DNA of 48,110 bases from Planococcus donghaensis MPA1U2 (GTDB taxonomy: Bacteria; Bacillota; Bacilli; Bacillales_A; Planococcaceae): positions 1-48,110 of the forward strand of contig NZ_AEPB01000037.1 of NCBI RefSeq assembly GCF_000189395.1, read 5' to 3'. Shown in pieces: positions 7,009-15,952 of this stretch. Position numbers and translations under genes: made by a program. How positions within the stretch are numbered: position 1 is the first letter of the stretch; each line of letters starts with the position of its first letter. The notes below the pieces were generated by a model, which made no database searches, was not told where the DNA came from, and saw nothing but the letters and a program-made list of their open reading frames with translations.

Positions 7009-8032
7009 CGCTTTCTTCTATTGGGAAGTCAGCAAGCTCTAAGTCTGATTCCATTTGAGTCAAATTAGATGTATCAGCTTTTAATCCAAGGTGACTTTGC
7101 AAAATATCTTGTATTTCTAGTAATGATTCTTCTTTAAGTTTGTAATAGTAAATTCCAGTAGACATGTCATCATACCCATCAAGAGTGATTGTTTCGACAT
7201 CGGGCTTACCATTTTTAGCGTATTCAAACAATGAACTTATGTTTTTGAAAGTCAAATCTGTTTTCATGTTATCACCGACTGCTTCAAATACGTCTCCGTA
7301 TTTAGTAATAGAACCAGCTGATACTGCTCTATTCATAATCGATTCTAATATCATTTGTTGGCGTTTCCCACGTTCGATATCGTTATCGTAATGACGAGTT
7401 CTTGCAAGTGCAAGAGCTTCACTACCGTTAAGGAATTGAATTCCTTCTTTTAATTCAATGGCATTTTGTGAATCATTTTCGTCTTGTTCGATAATATCAT
7501 ACGGTACTTCAACCTTAATTCCTCCGAGAGCATCAATCACTTCGATAAATGCATCGAAATTCATGCGAAGATAATAATCTACTGGAACTTCTAATAAGTT
7601 TTCCACACTCTCAATAGTAGAACTTGGCCCGTTATAAGCATAAGCGTGAGTAATTTTATCTTCTTTTCCGCTATCAGGAATAAAAGTATAGGTGTCTCGC
7701 GGAATGCTCACGAGTTTAATTGATTTATCTTCGTTGTTTAAAGTAGCGAGAACTAATGCATCGGAACGAATATTGTTATTACTTTGATTCCGCTCTGCGC
7801 TATCATCCACACCTATAAATAGAATGGAAATATTATCAGTAAGTGGTTCAATATTTTCATTTAGGTTACCAGCGGGTTCATAGGCAGTATCTACAGCGCT
7901 TTCTGCTTTTTTAATTAAGTATATTCCATATGCTGAAACACAAATAAGCAGGGAAACGGCTAAAGTGGCAATTATTACGAGAATGGTTCGCTTCGTGTCA
8001 TTTTTGGTTTTCCGATAATATTTTCGGTTCAT
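6995..8032 (-). CDS. LCP (LytR-CpsA-Psr) family cell-wall polymer ligase
   Basis: A 345-residue protein with a basic cytoplasmic start, one membrane helix (about residues 17-40) and an extracellular LCP domain (about 75-245). Typical motifs are visible: ILFIGVDD, RSDALVLATLN, LVSIPRDT and LALARTRHYDNDIERGKRQQ. The family transfers teichoic acid or other anionic polymers from undecaprenyl pyrophosphate to peptidoglycan. In B. subtilis an LCP gene (tagV/yvhJ) sits at the same place beside tagO and yvyE, so this one probably acts in the same wall teichoic acid pathway. The ATG at 8032 follows GAGGAGC. The promoter is at 8164-8192. Confidence 0.92.
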   Translation of the reverse strand: MNRKYYRKTKNDTKRTILVIIATLAVSLLICVSAYGIYLIKKAESAVDTAYEPAGNLNENIEPLTDNISILFIGVDDSAERNQSNNNIRSDALVLATLNNEDKSIKLVSIPRDTYTFIPDSGKEDKITHAYAYNGPSSTIESVENLLEVPVDYYLRMNFDAFIEVIDALGGIKVEVPYDIIEQDENDSQNAIELKEGIQFLNGSEALALARTRHYDNDIERGKRQQMILESIMNRAVSAGSITKYGDVFEAVGDNMKTDLTFKNISSLFEYAKNGKPDVETITLDGYDDMSTGIYYYKLKEESLLEIQDILQSHLGLKADTSNLTQMESDLELADFPIEESETPQ

Positions 8033-8163
8033 GTGTATTGCTCCTCTATGGATTATGGGCCAACCGAGTAATTAGTTCGGATCAATCCAATCTTTATGAT
8101 AAATACTGCTTGTACTTGTAAAAAATTTGGATAGCGAATGTTTCATTTTTCTGTGCTTTTGAT

Positions 8164-8192
8164 ATTATACAGTGATTTCTAGCATGCGTAAA
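8164..8192 (-). promoter_or_regulatory. Sigma-A promoter of the LCP gene
   Basis: Minus-strand TTTACG (8192-8187), 17 nt, perfect TATAAT (8169-8164), about 130 nt before the LCP start and just past the yvyE stop. Confidence 0.55.
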
Positions 8193-8202
8193 TGAAAAGA
8201 AT

Positions 8203-8838
8203 TTAAAGTAGATTAAATTCAAGAAACTGACTGTCCACAATACTTATATGAGCTTGGCCGTTTGTCAGGCCATTTATCCATTCAATAAATTCCGTCTCTT
8301 TTTCAACAGGAACATGAATATACATGTCTACACCTTCAGTATATTCTAGGTGATCTAGTGGAAATGGCGATTGGCGTATTTCATTCTCTAATTTTCCAAG
8401 CCATGTATAATCAATAGAAGTTTTCATTAAATAATGTAATCTTCTATCAACAATTCCAGCGTTTGTAAGTGCGGCCGAAACCGCTTTTCCGTATGCTCGT
8501 ATTAGTCCACCACTGCCTAACTTTATCCCTCCGTAATAACGAGTGACCACCACAACAGTATCTTTCAAGCCTTGTTTTTTTAAAACTTCGAGCATAGGAA
8601 ATCCAGCCGTTCCACTTGGTTCACCGTCATCATTCGCTTTTTGAATTGAGTCATGCTCTCCAATCAGGTAAGCTGAACAATTGTGAGTAGCTGTTTTATG
8701 AAGGAGTTTAATCGAATCGATAAACTCAATAGCTTGTTGTTCAGTTTCTGCCCGTGCAGCATGTCCAATGAACCTAGATTTTTGGATAAGTATTTCTGCA
8801 CTGCCAAAATCGCCTACAGTTGTGTAATTTTCTCGCAA
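8203..8838 (-). CDS. yvyE: IMPACT/YigZ family protein YvyE
   Basis: A 211-residue soluble protein of the UPF0029/IMPACT family. The N-terminal domain has the signature DDGEPSGTAG (about residues 75-84) and VVVTRYYGGIKLGSGGLIRA, which define the YigZ fold; the C-terminal ~70 residues form the DUF1949 ferredoxin-like domain. The function is uncertain; eukaryotic IMPACT affects translation control. The start is a TTG at 8838, chosen because AGGAGGAG lies a few nt upstream and the conserved N-terminus begins there. It is divergent from degS, as in B. subtilis. Confidence 0.92.
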   Translation of the reverse strand: MRENYTTVGDFGSAEILIQKSRFIGHAARAETEQQAIEFIDSIKLLHKTATHNCSAYLIGEHDSIQKANDDGEPSGTAGFPMLEVLKKQGLKDTVVVVTRYYGGIKLGSGGLIRAYGKAVSAALTNAGIVDRRLHYLMKTSIDYTWLGKLENEIRQSPFPLDHLEYTEGVDMYIHVPVEKETEFIEWINGLTNGQAHISIVDSQFLEFNLL

Positions 8839-8910
8839 TTTAACTCCTCCTGTTGTAAAATGAAATCAGATAATTTGTAATGTATATTTAACATTGACTT
8901 GCGTATATAG

Positions 8911-8919
8911 TGATATACT
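8911..8919 (+). promoter_or_regulatory. Extended -10 promoter of degSU
   Basis: TGATATACT (TGn plus TATACT), with TTGACT 14 nt upstream at 8894-8899. The hexamer spacing is short, so the extended -10 probably does most of the work. It lies 75 nt before degS. Confidence 0.5.
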
Positions 8920-8993
8920 AATTACAACCGACAAGGTATAAAGAAGCAAGACTTATACCTAGACACAGTCAGTATAGCTAAGGCGGGTTTGAA

Positions 8994-10139
8994 ATGGCAA
9001 AGAAAATCGGTGGAAACATACCTGATTCTATTTTTAATGCAATGTTAGATGGGATGGAACAGGCAAAACAAGATATTTTCGTCATTAGTGAAGAAAGTCG
9101 CCAAAGTTATGAAGAGATGAAAAATGAATTAGAAGATGTCCGTGTGGAAATTTCAACGATTATTGAAGCTGGAGATCTTTTAGAAGAAAAAACGCGTGCA
9201 GCAAGAAGGCGTTTAGCGGAAGTATCTCAATTTTTTAGTTCTTTTACTGAAAGCGAAGTTCGTCAAGTATACGAACAGGCAAATGACCTTCAAGTAGAAT
9301 TATCTGTCAATCGCAACGAAGAGAAGAAATGTCGTCAACGACGGGACAAGTTGCAGCGACGGCTTCAAGTTTTACTTCAGACGATTGAACGAGCTGAAAG
9401 CCTAGTCAATCAAATAAATGTCGCTAGCAGTTATTTGGTTTCAGATTACGAAGATGTTGACGAAGCGATCGATAAGAATAAGACAATTCAAGATTATAGC
9501 CTCCGAATTATTGAGGTGCAAGAGGAAGAAAGAAAGCGTTTATCACGAGAAATTCATGATGGACCTGCTCAAATGATGGCGAACGTTCTGCTTCGTTCAG
9601 ATTTGATAGAAAGAACGTATCGTGAAAAAGGTCCTGAACCTGCTTTTCAAGAAATTACATCGTTAAAAGAAATGGTTAGGCAGGCACTTACCGAAGTGAG
9701 AAGAATCATTTATGATTTACGTCCAATGACACTTGATGATCTCGGACTAGTTCCTACTTTAAAAAAGTACATGGATACAATTGAAGAATACAATAAAGGG
9801 GTTGGATTGAAGTTTCTTTCAAGCGGAAAAGAAGAACGGTTGCCGAATAATTATGAAACAACTATTTTTCGTCTTGTACAAGAAGGAATATCAAACGCAA
9901 TCCGCCACGGCAAATCAAGTGATATCACAGTAGAAATGAAATGGTTGAAGAACCAAGTGCAAATTATGGTTACAGATAATGGTATAGGTTTCGATCAAGG
10001 GATTGTGAAAAATCAATCGTTTGGGTTAACAGGAATGAGAGAACGGATTGAATTAGTCGAAGGCAACTTGATTATCAATTCCTCACCTGGTAACGGAACA
10101 ATGTTAATGTTTCATATACCTTTTAAAAAGGGTATGTAA
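8994..10139 (+). CDS. degS: DegS sensor histidine kinase
   Basis: A 381-residue cytoplasmic kinase without membrane helices. The N-terminal half (about 25-180) is mostly coiled coil, as in the DegS sensor domain. The HisKA_3 phosphoacceptor follows: SREIHDGPAQ, with the histidine at 188 (189 in B. subtilis). The HATPase domain has NAIRHG (N box), DNGIGFD (G1) and SFGLTGMRER. It phosphorylates DegU, controlling exoenzymes, competence, motility and biofilm in Bacillus. It is co-transcribed with degU, 27 nt downstream. Confidence 0.97.
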   Translation: MAKKIGGNIPDSIFNAMLDGMEQAKQDIFVISEESRQSYEEMKNELEDVRVEISTIIEAGDLLEEKTRAARRRLAEVSQFFSSFTESEVRQVYEQANDLQVELSVNRNEEKKCRQRRDKLQRRLQVLLQTIERAESLVNQINVASSYLVSDYEDVDEAIDKNKTIQDYSLRIIEVQEEERKRLSREIHDGPAQMMANVLLRSDLIERTYREKGPEPAFQEITSLKEMVRQALTEVRRIIYDLRPMTLDDLGLVPTLKKYMDTIEEYNKGVGLKFLSSGKEERLPNNYETTIFRLVQEGISNAIRHGKSSDITVEMKWLKNQVQIMVTDNGIGFDQGIVKNQSFGLTGMRERIELVEGNLIINSSPGNGTMLMFHIPFKKGM

Positions 10140-10166
10140 GATAGGGTATTCGAGGAGGACGACATA

Positions 10167-10841
10167 ATGACAAAAATAATTATCATTGATGATCACCAAC
10201 TATTCCGTGAAGGTGTAAAAAGAATTTTAGATTTTGAAAGTTCGTTTGAAGTCGTTGCTGAAGGTGGCGACGGTGGAGAAGTTATTAAGTTATATGAAGA
10301 AAATAGACCAGATGTGGTATTAATGGATATTAATATGCCGCAAAAAAATGGTGTGGAAGCAACAGCCGAGTTGATTGCTCAATTTCCTGATGCAAAAGTC
10401 ATTATGCTGTCTATTCACGATGATGAATCATATGTGACTCACGCGCTTAAAACCGGTGCTTTAGGTTATATGTTAAAAGAAATGGATGCAGATGCGATTA
10501 TTCAAGCGATTAAAGTGGTAGCAAAAGGTGGGTCTTATTTACACCCTAAAGTTACACGCAACTTAGTAATGGAATTCCGTCGTTTAAGTGAACGTGAAAA
10601 TAAAGGCTCTTTCCATCAAACGGAAATTCGCCGTCCGTATCATCTGTTAACAAAACGTGAAAGCGAAGTTCTTCAGTTATTAACAGACGGCCAAAGCAAT
10701 CGTGTAATTGGCGAAACTTTGTTTATCTCTGAAAAAACAGTTAAAAACCACGTATCAAGTATCTTGCAGAAAATGCAAGTAAATGACCGTACACAAGCAG
10801 TTGTAACTGCTATTAAAAATGGTTGGGTTGAAGTAAGATAA
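10167..10841 (+). CDS. degU: DegU response regulator
   Basis: A 224-residue NarL/FixJ-family regulator. The receiver domain (1-~120) has the acidic pair DD at 8-9, the phosphoacceptor Asp54 in VLMDINMP and the KP-type lysine in MLKEMDAD. The C-terminal LuxR HTH (about 155-220) reads [20 protein letters not shown] and [17 protein letters not shown]. It is the partner of DegS. Ribosome binding site GAGGAGG precedes the ATG. A strong terminator follows, so degSU ends here and degV is a separate unit. Confidence 0.97.
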   Translation: MTKIIIIDDHQLFREGVKRILDFESSFEVVAEGGDGGEVIKLYEENRPDVVLMDINMPQKNGVEATAELIAQFPDAKVIMLSIHDDESYVTHALKTGALGYMLKEMDADAIIQAIKVVAKGGSYLHPKVTRNLVMEFRRLSERENKGSFHQTEIRRPYHLLTKRESEVLQLLTDGQSNRVIGETLFISEKTVKNHVSSILQKMQVNDRTQAVVTAIKNGWVEVR

Positions 10842-10843
10842 TG

Positions 10844-10887
10844 AAAAAATGAGGAATCTGCATTATAGCAGATTCCTCATTTTTTTT
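10844..10887 (+). terminator. Rho-independent terminator of degSU
   Basis: GAGGAATCTGC (10851-10861) pairs with GCAGATTCCTC (10868-10878); the stem is extended by A/T pairs, has a 6-nt loop and is followed by eight T. Confidence 0.92.
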
Positions 10888-10890
10888 GCT

Positions 10891-11030
10891 GGCTGCTTCC
10901 GCTTTTCATTGTCTAGACTCCGGTGCCCAGCTCCTCGGGTCATAAGCCCCTCCAGCTATGCGGCTGAAAAGATGCTGCTTCGCCGAAGTTTCTTATGCCC
11001 GTCGGAGCTACACGGCTGCTTCCGATTTTC
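10891..11030. repeat. GC-richer intergenic repeat element, copy 1
   Basis: GGCTGCTTCCGCTTTTC (10891-10907) recurs with one mismatch at 11014-11030, so the element has near-identical direct ends. Inside, a segment near 10930-10947 (CCTCGGGTCATAAG) is an imperfect inverted repeat of CTTATGCCCGTCGGAG near 10992-11007. The right part recurs at 16266-16299. It is clearly GC-richer than its surroundings and has no coding character. The element stops exactly at the stop codon of the minus-strand exonuclease gene. I recall similar sequences in many Bacillales intergenic regions; copy number was not checked. Confidence 0.7.
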
Positions 11031-11639
11031 TTATAACCGGTCGTAGCAGTATTGGTAGATGGCTGCTGTTGCTAAGCAATCGCCTAATGCATCGTGGGCG
11101 TCGTGTTCTAGCTTTAAGAAGGCGGTTAAGGTTGTTAATTTGTGATTAGGTGTTTGAGTAATTGCTTTTCTCGCCAATTTTACTGTGTCGATTACGGTAT
11201 ATTCGGGAATTGGTGTGATGTCTTCAAGTGCATAAAGAAAGCCCATATCAAAAGGTGCATTATGCGCAATAATTGGCAGATCCCCGATAAACGTAATTAG
11301 GTCATGGGCGATGTCTTCAATAACAGGAGCATTTTCTACATCTTTATTTGTGATTCCTGTAATCCGTGTGATGGTATTTGAAATTGAGCGTTGCGGGTTG
11401 ACCATCAAGTACATCGTTTCTTCACGTTCGTGATTCACGTATTTTACAGCACCAATTTGGATTATTTTATCGTTTCCTGGACGCAACCCTGTGGTTTCAA
11501 AATCCAAAACAACGTAATTCTCTACTTTCTGCATACTCGATTTGTATTTCTTTGGTCGAGCAGGTTGTTTACGGCTCCACTGGGGACGCGTTTCTTTCAT
11601 TTTTTGTTCTAAAATTTGTCGTGCATCTCTTTTTTCCAT
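11031..11639 (-). CDS. DnaQ-like 3'-5' exonuclease (PolC epsilon-type)
   Basis: A 202-residue protein with a basic N-terminal extension of about 45 residues and then a DEDDh exonuclease domain: VVLDFETTGL (ExoI, catalytic D and E), IIAHNAPFDMGFL (ExoII) and HDALGDCLATA (ExoIII with H and D). ITGITNKDVENAP is typical of this family, which includes the proofreading epsilon domain and stand-alone DNA or RNA exonucleases. The start at 11639 is set by AAAGGAGGCG; the longer reading to 11966 is antisense to the lipoprotein gene. The stop codon adjoins the repeat element. The substrate cannot be told from sequence. Confidence 0.9.
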   Translation of the reverse strand: MEKRDARQILEQKMKETRPQWSRKQPARPKKYKSSMQKVENYVVLDFETTGLRPGNDKIIQIGAVKYVNHEREETMYLMVNPQRSISNTITRITGITNKDVENAPVIEDIAHDLITFIGDLPIIAHNAPFDMGFLYALEDITPIPEYTVIDTVKLARKAITQTPNHKLTTLTAFLKLEHDAHDALGDCLATAAIYQYCYDRL

Positions 11640-11769
11640 GTGAGCGCCTCCTTTATTTCTACATACTAGTGTATCGCAAATCTGAAAAAAATTCTGTTTT
11701 GACAGATGACACAGTTTCTTCATTGTATTCACTCTCCCCCTATGGCAAAATGAAGCGCAGGAGGAATGC

Positions 11770-12348
11770 ATGATGAAAAAAATGATTATAATGGCAGGTC
11801 TTATTTTGACACTAGCTGCCTGTTCAAATTCTGAAGAACCTTCAGTTAATGAAAATACGGTCGAAGATGGCAATGCCACTAGCGAAAACAATGCGGTTAA
11901 CCATGGGATTGAAGAAAAAGAAGAAAAAACAGAGGATATTGGATTTACAGTAGATGAACAAGGCAATATTATAGCAGCGGATGTACCTAAAGAACCGGCT
12001 AGACAATTATTGGCTGCTTATAAAGAGTATATAGCGGCATTCAACTCTGAAGACATTGATCGATACATGAGCACCATTGCACAAGACCCTGATGGATTTG
12101 ATCGTGAAGAAGATAAAGCTGCTTTAGTTCAAGCTTTTGAAGCGTATGATAGCGTATATGAAACAAGCGATGAGACGATTGTGAAATACGAAGAAAATCG
12201 TGCAGAAGTTTTTGCTTCACTTAATGTAAAGATGAAAGCTGCAAATTCTAATGATGCTGTCGAGCAAACAGCTCGTCAAGTAGTCATTTTCAAAAAAGAA
12301 AACGGCGAATGGAAAGTAAGCGGGGTTCATCTAGTAGGCAACCAATAA
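11770..12348 (+). CDS. Lipoprotein with NTF2-like domain
   Basis: A 192-residue secreted lipoprotein. The signal peptide ends in the lipobox LAAC (cysteine about residue 18), then comes an acidic, Asn/Glu-rich linker to about residue 70. The C-terminal ~115 residues (LLAAYKEYIAAFNSEDIDRY to VIFKKENGEWKVSGVHLV) have the pattern of an NTF2/SnoaL-like cone fold, a small ligand-binding or scaffold domain. GGAGG lies at 11760-11764; the first ATG (11770) is 5 nt and the second (11773) 8 nt from it, so the start may be one codon later. It is a single gene with its own terminator. Role unknown. Confidence 0.85.
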   Translation: MMKKMIIMAGLILTLAACSNSEEPSVNENTVEDGNATSENNAVNHGIEEKEEKTEDIGFTVDEQGNIIAADVPKEPARQLLAAYKEYIAAFNSEDIDRYMSTIAQDPDGFDREEDKAALVQAFEAYDSVYETSDETIVKYEENRAEVFASLNVKMKAANSNDAVEQTARQVVIFKKENGEWKVSGVHLVGNQ

Positions 12349-12350
12349 TT

Positions 12351-12380
12351 AAAATTCTCGCACATTGCGGGAATTTTTTT
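12351..12380 (+). terminator. Rho-independent terminator of the lipoprotein gene
   Basis: AAAATTCTCGCA (12351-12362) and TGCGGGAATTTT (12366-12377) pair with one G-U/mismatch position and a 3-nt loop, followed by T. Confidence 0.85.
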
Positions 12381-12450
12381 GTTTAGTCTTTTTATTTTTG
12401 TCTTTTTTATGTCGAATTTTGATAAACTAGCAGAGGAGGCTGATTTATTT

Positions 12451-13284
12451 ATGAAAACAGCAATTGTAACAGATAGCACGTCTTATTTACCGACCGAAAC
12501 CTTGGAAAGGCTCGACATTCATATGGTTTCGTTAGAAGTCACTTTTGGAACTACGTCTTTTAAAGAGGCGGAATTGACTGCAGAAGATTTTTATCAAAAA
12601 GCTAAAGAGGAATTCCCGAAAACTTCACAGCCACCTATAGGAGAGTTCGTGGAATTATACGACCAACTTTCAGCTCATCACGATGAAGTTGTTTCGATTC
12701 ATTTATCAAGCGGTATTAGTGGAACCTATGCAGGCTCCATCCAGGCAGCTGAAATGGTAGATGGCGTAAAAATTTATTCATTTGATTCGGAGCTTACTTG
12801 TGCATTGCAAGGATTTTATGCAGTAAAAGCTGCCGAGATGGCCAGTGATGGAGCAGATGCTCAAGCGATTTTAGCCCAACTGCACGAAATGAAAAAAACA
12901 TTGCGCGCTTATTTCATGGTTGAAGATTTAAAACACTTGCAACGTGGAGGACGCTTGTCCAGTGCTCAAGCTTTAGTCGGGGGCATGTTGCAAATCAAAC
13001 CAATCTTGCACTTTGAAAACAAAGTCATTGTGCCATTTGAAAAAATTCGGACGCGCAAAAAAGCAATGAATCGCATTGTGGATTTATTAAAGGATGCAAG
13101 TAAAGGAGACAAAAAGCTAAAATCCACAATTATTCACGCAAATCGGCTCGAAGAAGCAAAACAGTGGCAAAAAGAATTGGAAATGACTTGCCCACTAGTG
13201 GATTTTGAAATTTCTAGTTTCGGACCAGTTATTGGTACGCATTTAGGAGAAGGAGCAATGGGTCTTGGTTGGGTAGAAAAATAA
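12451..13284 (+). CDS. degV: DegV family fatty-acid-binding protein
   Basis: A 277-residue protein of the DegV/FakB fold: TDSTSYLP near the start, SQPPIGEF, HLSSGISGTYAGS (fatty-acid head-group pocket) and GGRLSSAQALVGGMLQIKPI. FakB proteins hold a fatty acid while FakA phosphorylates it. In B. subtilis the degV gene also lies between degU and comFA. The ATG at 12451 is chosen because GAGGAGG lies 11 nt upstream and the conserved MKTAIVTDST begins there; the reading from 12379 adds an unrelated hydrophobic segment. A second DegV paralogue lies at 42803-43654. Confidence 0.93.
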   Translation: MKTAIVTDSTSYLPTETLERLDIHMVSLEVTFGTTSFKEAELTAEDFYQKAKEEFPKTSQPPIGEFVELYDQLSAHHDEVVSIHLSSGISGTYAGSIQAAEMVDGVKIYSFDSELTCALQGFYAVKAAEMASDGADAQAILAQLHEMKKTLRAYFMVEDLKHLQRGGRLSSAQALVGGMLQIKPILHFENKVIVPFEKIRTRKKAMNRIVDLLKDASKGDKKLKSTIIHANRLEEAKQWQKELEMTCPLVDFEISSFGPVIGTHLGEGAMGLGWVEK

Positions 13285-13324
13285 AACCTGCTGAGGCTTT
13301 TTCTCAATCGAAAGGTGGTTACAG

Positions 13325-14647
13325 ATGACGCAATTAGAAGAGTTTTTAACGGGCAGAATATGGCTCAGACAGTTCATCCCATTTTCGAACGAACAAGTAA
13401 ATCAGGCAATATTAAATGGATCGATTACGGTTCGTCTCGGAATAGTAGATGGTAAACAATGTACAAGATGTCTTGAAAAATCTCCTGAAAAAATAATTCC
13501 TTTTTACTGTGATGCGTGTCAGAAAATCTGTTATTACTGTAGACATTGTATCAAAATGGGGCGCATCAGTTCTTGTACAGAATTAATTACATGGTCGCTT
13601 CCTACACCACTACCTCTTCAAAGCCACTCATTTAATTGGACTGGCAACTTAACTCCCCTACAACAAAGAGCCTCACAAGAAGTCCAAAAAAGCATTTCAC
13701 AAAAAAAGGATCATCTTATTTATGCAGTATGTGGAGCTGGTAAAACAGAATTATTATTTTCTCCTATCTTTGAAGCATTAAATAAAGGGCTGCGTGTTTG
13801 TCTGGCTGCTCCTCGAACAGACGTAGTATTAGAGTTAACTCCAAGGCTACGGGCGGCGTTTCCAAATACAGTAATCCACAGTTTGTATGGAAATGCGCCC
13901 GAAGAGAATGGATTTGCACAGCTAGTAATTGCGACCACTCATCAATTGTATCGTTTTGAAAATGCTTTTGATGTCATGATCGTCGACGAGGCAGATGCGT
14001 TTCCTTACTCTTATGACCTTGCATTAAAAAGAGCTGTTGACAAAGCGAAGAAAAAAGATGCGCCAACTGTTTACGTTTCAGCAACACCTTCAAAATTACT
14101 CTTAAAGCAAGTCTCTCAAGTATCACAAATATTTAAGCGGTTTCATGGGCACCCATTACCAATTCCCACATTCCAATCTTTGTGGGGGTATGAAAAAGTA
14201 TTTGCGAAAGACCAGATTCCTAAAAAATTAGTTGATTGGGTAGATCAAAAAATAGAAAAGCACGAACCGTTTCTGCTATTTTTCCCAACGATTGAATTAA
14301 TCGAACAAGCAATTGTTTTATTCAAACATAAATACCCAGCCATTGAAGCGGTGCATTCACAAGATGAAAAGCGAAAAGAAAAAGTTATGAAACTGCGACG
14401 AGGAGATATTCCAGGAGTTTTGACTTCAACAATCTTAGAACGTGGAATAACAGTTCCCAACGTGCAAGTTGCGGTAATTGGTGCAGACCAATCCATTTTT
14501 GACGCAGCTGCTCTAATTCAAATCTCCGGACGAGTAGGTAGGTCAAGTGAGTACCCAGATGGCGAAATCATCTTTTTTCATAATGGCATCACACGTCAAA
14601 TGGACAAAGCCAAAAAAATGATTATTTCCTACAATGGGGGATTATAG
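13325..14647 (+). CDS. comFA: ComFA, competence DNA-uptake helicase/translocase
   Basis: A 440-residue SF2 helicase that powers entry of transforming single-stranded DNA at the membrane channel. The N-terminus carries a cysteine cluster (C46, C49, C62, C65, C72, C75), the ComFA zinc finger. Walker A is CGAGKT at about 136-141, the DEAD-type motif is VDEADAF, and motif III is SATPS. The C-terminal domain has LTSTILERGI and QISGRVGRS. It is slightly shorter than B. subtilis ComFA (about 463). comFC follows with 1 nt between the stop and the ATG; comFB, present between them in B. subtilis, is absent. Confidence 0.95.
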   Translation: MTQLEEFLTGRIWLRQFIPFSNEQVNQAILNGSITVRLGIVDGKQCTRCLEKSPEKIIPFYCDACQKICYYCRHCIKMGRISSCTELITWSLPTPLPLQSHSFNWTGNLTPLQQRASQEVQKSISQKKDHLIYAVCGAGKTELLFSPIFEALNKGLRVCLAAPRTDVVLELTPRLRAAFPNTVIHSLYGNAPEENGFAQLVIATTHQLYRFENAFDVMIVDEADAFPYSYDLALKRAVDKAKKKDAPTVYVSATPSKLLLKQVSQVSQIFKRFHGHPLPIPTFQSLWGYEKVFAKDQIPKKLVDWVDQKIEKHEPFLLFFPTIELIEQAIVLFKHKYPAIEAVHSQDEKRKEKVMKLRRGDIPGVLTSTILERGITVPNVQVAVIGADQSIFDAAALIQISGRVGRSSEYPDGEIIFFHNGITRQMDKAKKMIISYNGGL

Positions 14648-14648
14648 A

Positions 14649-15305
14649 ATGAATTGTTATTTGTGCGATCGAGTTATGACACTACAAGTCACATGGAGAA
14701 GTATTTTTTTTAATGAACAAGGAGACGTTGTTTGTTTGCGTTGTCAAACCGAGTTTGAGCGGATAAAGATAGGATGTCCAATTTGCAGCGCAGTAGGCGA
14801 CGAGAAATGTCTCGATTGTTGTAAATGGGAAAACACTGAGTACGCAGGGCTAATTAACTCTGGCAGAAGTTTATATCGTTATAACCCCGCCATGAAAGAA
14901 TACTTGCATCGCTATAAATTTTTACAGGATGTCATTCTTTCAGAAGTATTTGTAAAAGTATTACAAGAAACATTAAGAAATGAAAAATCAGTAATTGTCC
15001 CTATACCCATGAATGAAGAAAAGCTGAAAAAACGAACGTTTGCTCAAGTCGATCGATTACTTGATGCTGCTGGAATTCCTTATATACATCTTCTTGGAAA
15101 AAACGAGGTAGGGTTGGGTGGGAAGTCAAAAGCTGAAAGAACTGCGTTACAAGATGTCTTTTGGTGGAATGGAAAACCTGTGCCGGAAAAAGTGTTATTA
15201 TTTGATGATTTGTATACAACTGGCTCCACACTTCGTTTAGCTGCTAAAGTGTTAAAAGAAAAAGGTGCTAAAGAAATTAAAGTTGTAACGCTTATACGTG
15301 CTTAA
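14649..15305 (+). CDS. comFC: ComFC phosphoribosyltransferase-like competence protein
   Basis: A 218-residue protein. The N-terminus has zinc-type cysteine pairs (C3/C6 CYLC, CLRC, CPIC, CLDCC). The C-terminal half is a PRTase-fold domain with the PRPP loop VLLFDDLYTTGSTL. It is needed for DNA uptake with ComFA in competent Bacillales. The ATG at 14649 uses GGGGGA at the end of comFA; an in-frame upstream ATG at 14634 contains that site. The comFA TAG and the comFC ATG are one base apart, so they are translationally coupled. Confidence 0.93.
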   Translation: MNCYLCDRVMTLQVTWRSIFFNEQGDVVCLRCQTEFERIKIGCPICSAVGDEKCLDCCKWENTEYAGLINSGRSLYRYNPAMKEYLHRYKFLQDVILSEVFVKVLQETLRNEKSVIVPIPMNEEKLKKRTFAQVDRLLDAAGIPYIHLLGKNEVGLGGKSKAERTALQDVFWWNGKPVPEKVLLFDDLYTTGSTLRLAAKVLKEKGAKEIKVVTLIRA

Positions 15306-15343
15306 TGATTAACTTACAATAGAAGAGACGAGGAGTGATCATC

Positions 15344-15691
15344 ATGTTTTATAAACGATCCGAAAGCTTTCGGTATACATTTGGAGCACCACCAGAAATT
15401 AAGTTAAAATTAATAGATTCAACGGGGAACTTAACGATTTATTGCTTATTACTCGATATTTCTCCGAAAGGAGCCAAAATTTTTTCTGAAAAAGAATTAA
15501 AGGTAGCAGAAGAAATTGTCGGTTTGAAATTTGTCTTAAATCACGAGACAATTACTGCAGATGCCAAAATTGTTTGGAGACAGCAGTATGAGGAAGGCTG
15601 GCTATACGGCGTGGATTTTGAGCGCAATCCGGTAAAGGAATTACTCATTTCCACGGAAATAAGAGAATTGAAGGAAGTAGAATTGCATTAA
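15344..15691 (+). CDS. PilZ-domain protein
   Basis: A 115-residue protein matching a single PilZ domain. The second c-di-GMP motif (D/NxSxxG) is present as DISPKG, followed by AKIFSE. The first motif RxxxR is altered: RSESFR has four residues between the arginines. WLYGVDFE is the usual final strand. c-di-GMP binding is therefore possible but not assured. The ATG at 15344 has AGGAG 8 nt upstream. It starts 38 nt after comFC in the same direction, so it probably shares the comF transcript, which could link second-messenger signalling to competence or pili; that is inference. Confidence 0.85.
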   Translation: MFYKRSESFRYTFGAPPEIKLKLIDSTGNLTIYCLLLDISPKGAKIFSEKELKVAEEIVGLKFVLNHETITADAKIVWRQQYEEGWLYGVDFERNPVKELLISTEIRELKEVELH

Positions 15692-15692
15692 A

Positions 15693-15714
15693 AAACCCGG
15701 CTTTGGCCGGGTTT
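15693..15714 (-). terminator. Hairpin, left copy of a duplicated terminator
   Basis: AAACCCGGC, loop TTTG, GCCGGGTTT. A run of A precedes it, so only the minus strand has a T tract after the stem; on the plus strand the stem is followed by CAGAC. An identical 22-bp hairpin lies at 16219-16240. Confidence 0.7.
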
Positions 15715-15760
15715 CAGACTGTAGACAAAGTCTATTGAAAATATATAGTTGTGTATAACC

Positions 15761-15880
15761 ACAACCGTTCCAGCCACTGCGCTTTCCATGGGCTCAGCTT
15801 CAGCCTCCTCGTCACTTGCGTTCCTGCGGGGTCTTCAGCTTTCGCTGTCCCATAGGAGTCTTCGTGGCCAGAACGGTTGT
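15761..15880 (+). repeat. GC-rich sub-element A inside the island
   Basis: ACAACCGTTC (15761-15770) and its exact complement GAACGGTTGT (15871-15880) bound a segment containing GCTTTCC and CAGCCTCCTCGTC...TCCTGCGGGGTCT (about 15801-15834). The same core occurs on the opposite strand in sub-element B. I recall this core from many Planococcaceae/Bacillales intergenic regions. Confidence 0.65.
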
Positions 15881-15952
15881 TAGCATATAGCTCTAATTAG
15901 AAAGAGTAACCAGTAATTCCACTTTTCAAGAGAATTAATGAATAATCACACA

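Noticed and set aside
10849-11149. Arginine/cysteine-rich ORFs after degU
   Set aside because: They start in the terminator and the repeat element, then run antisense into the exonuclease gene.
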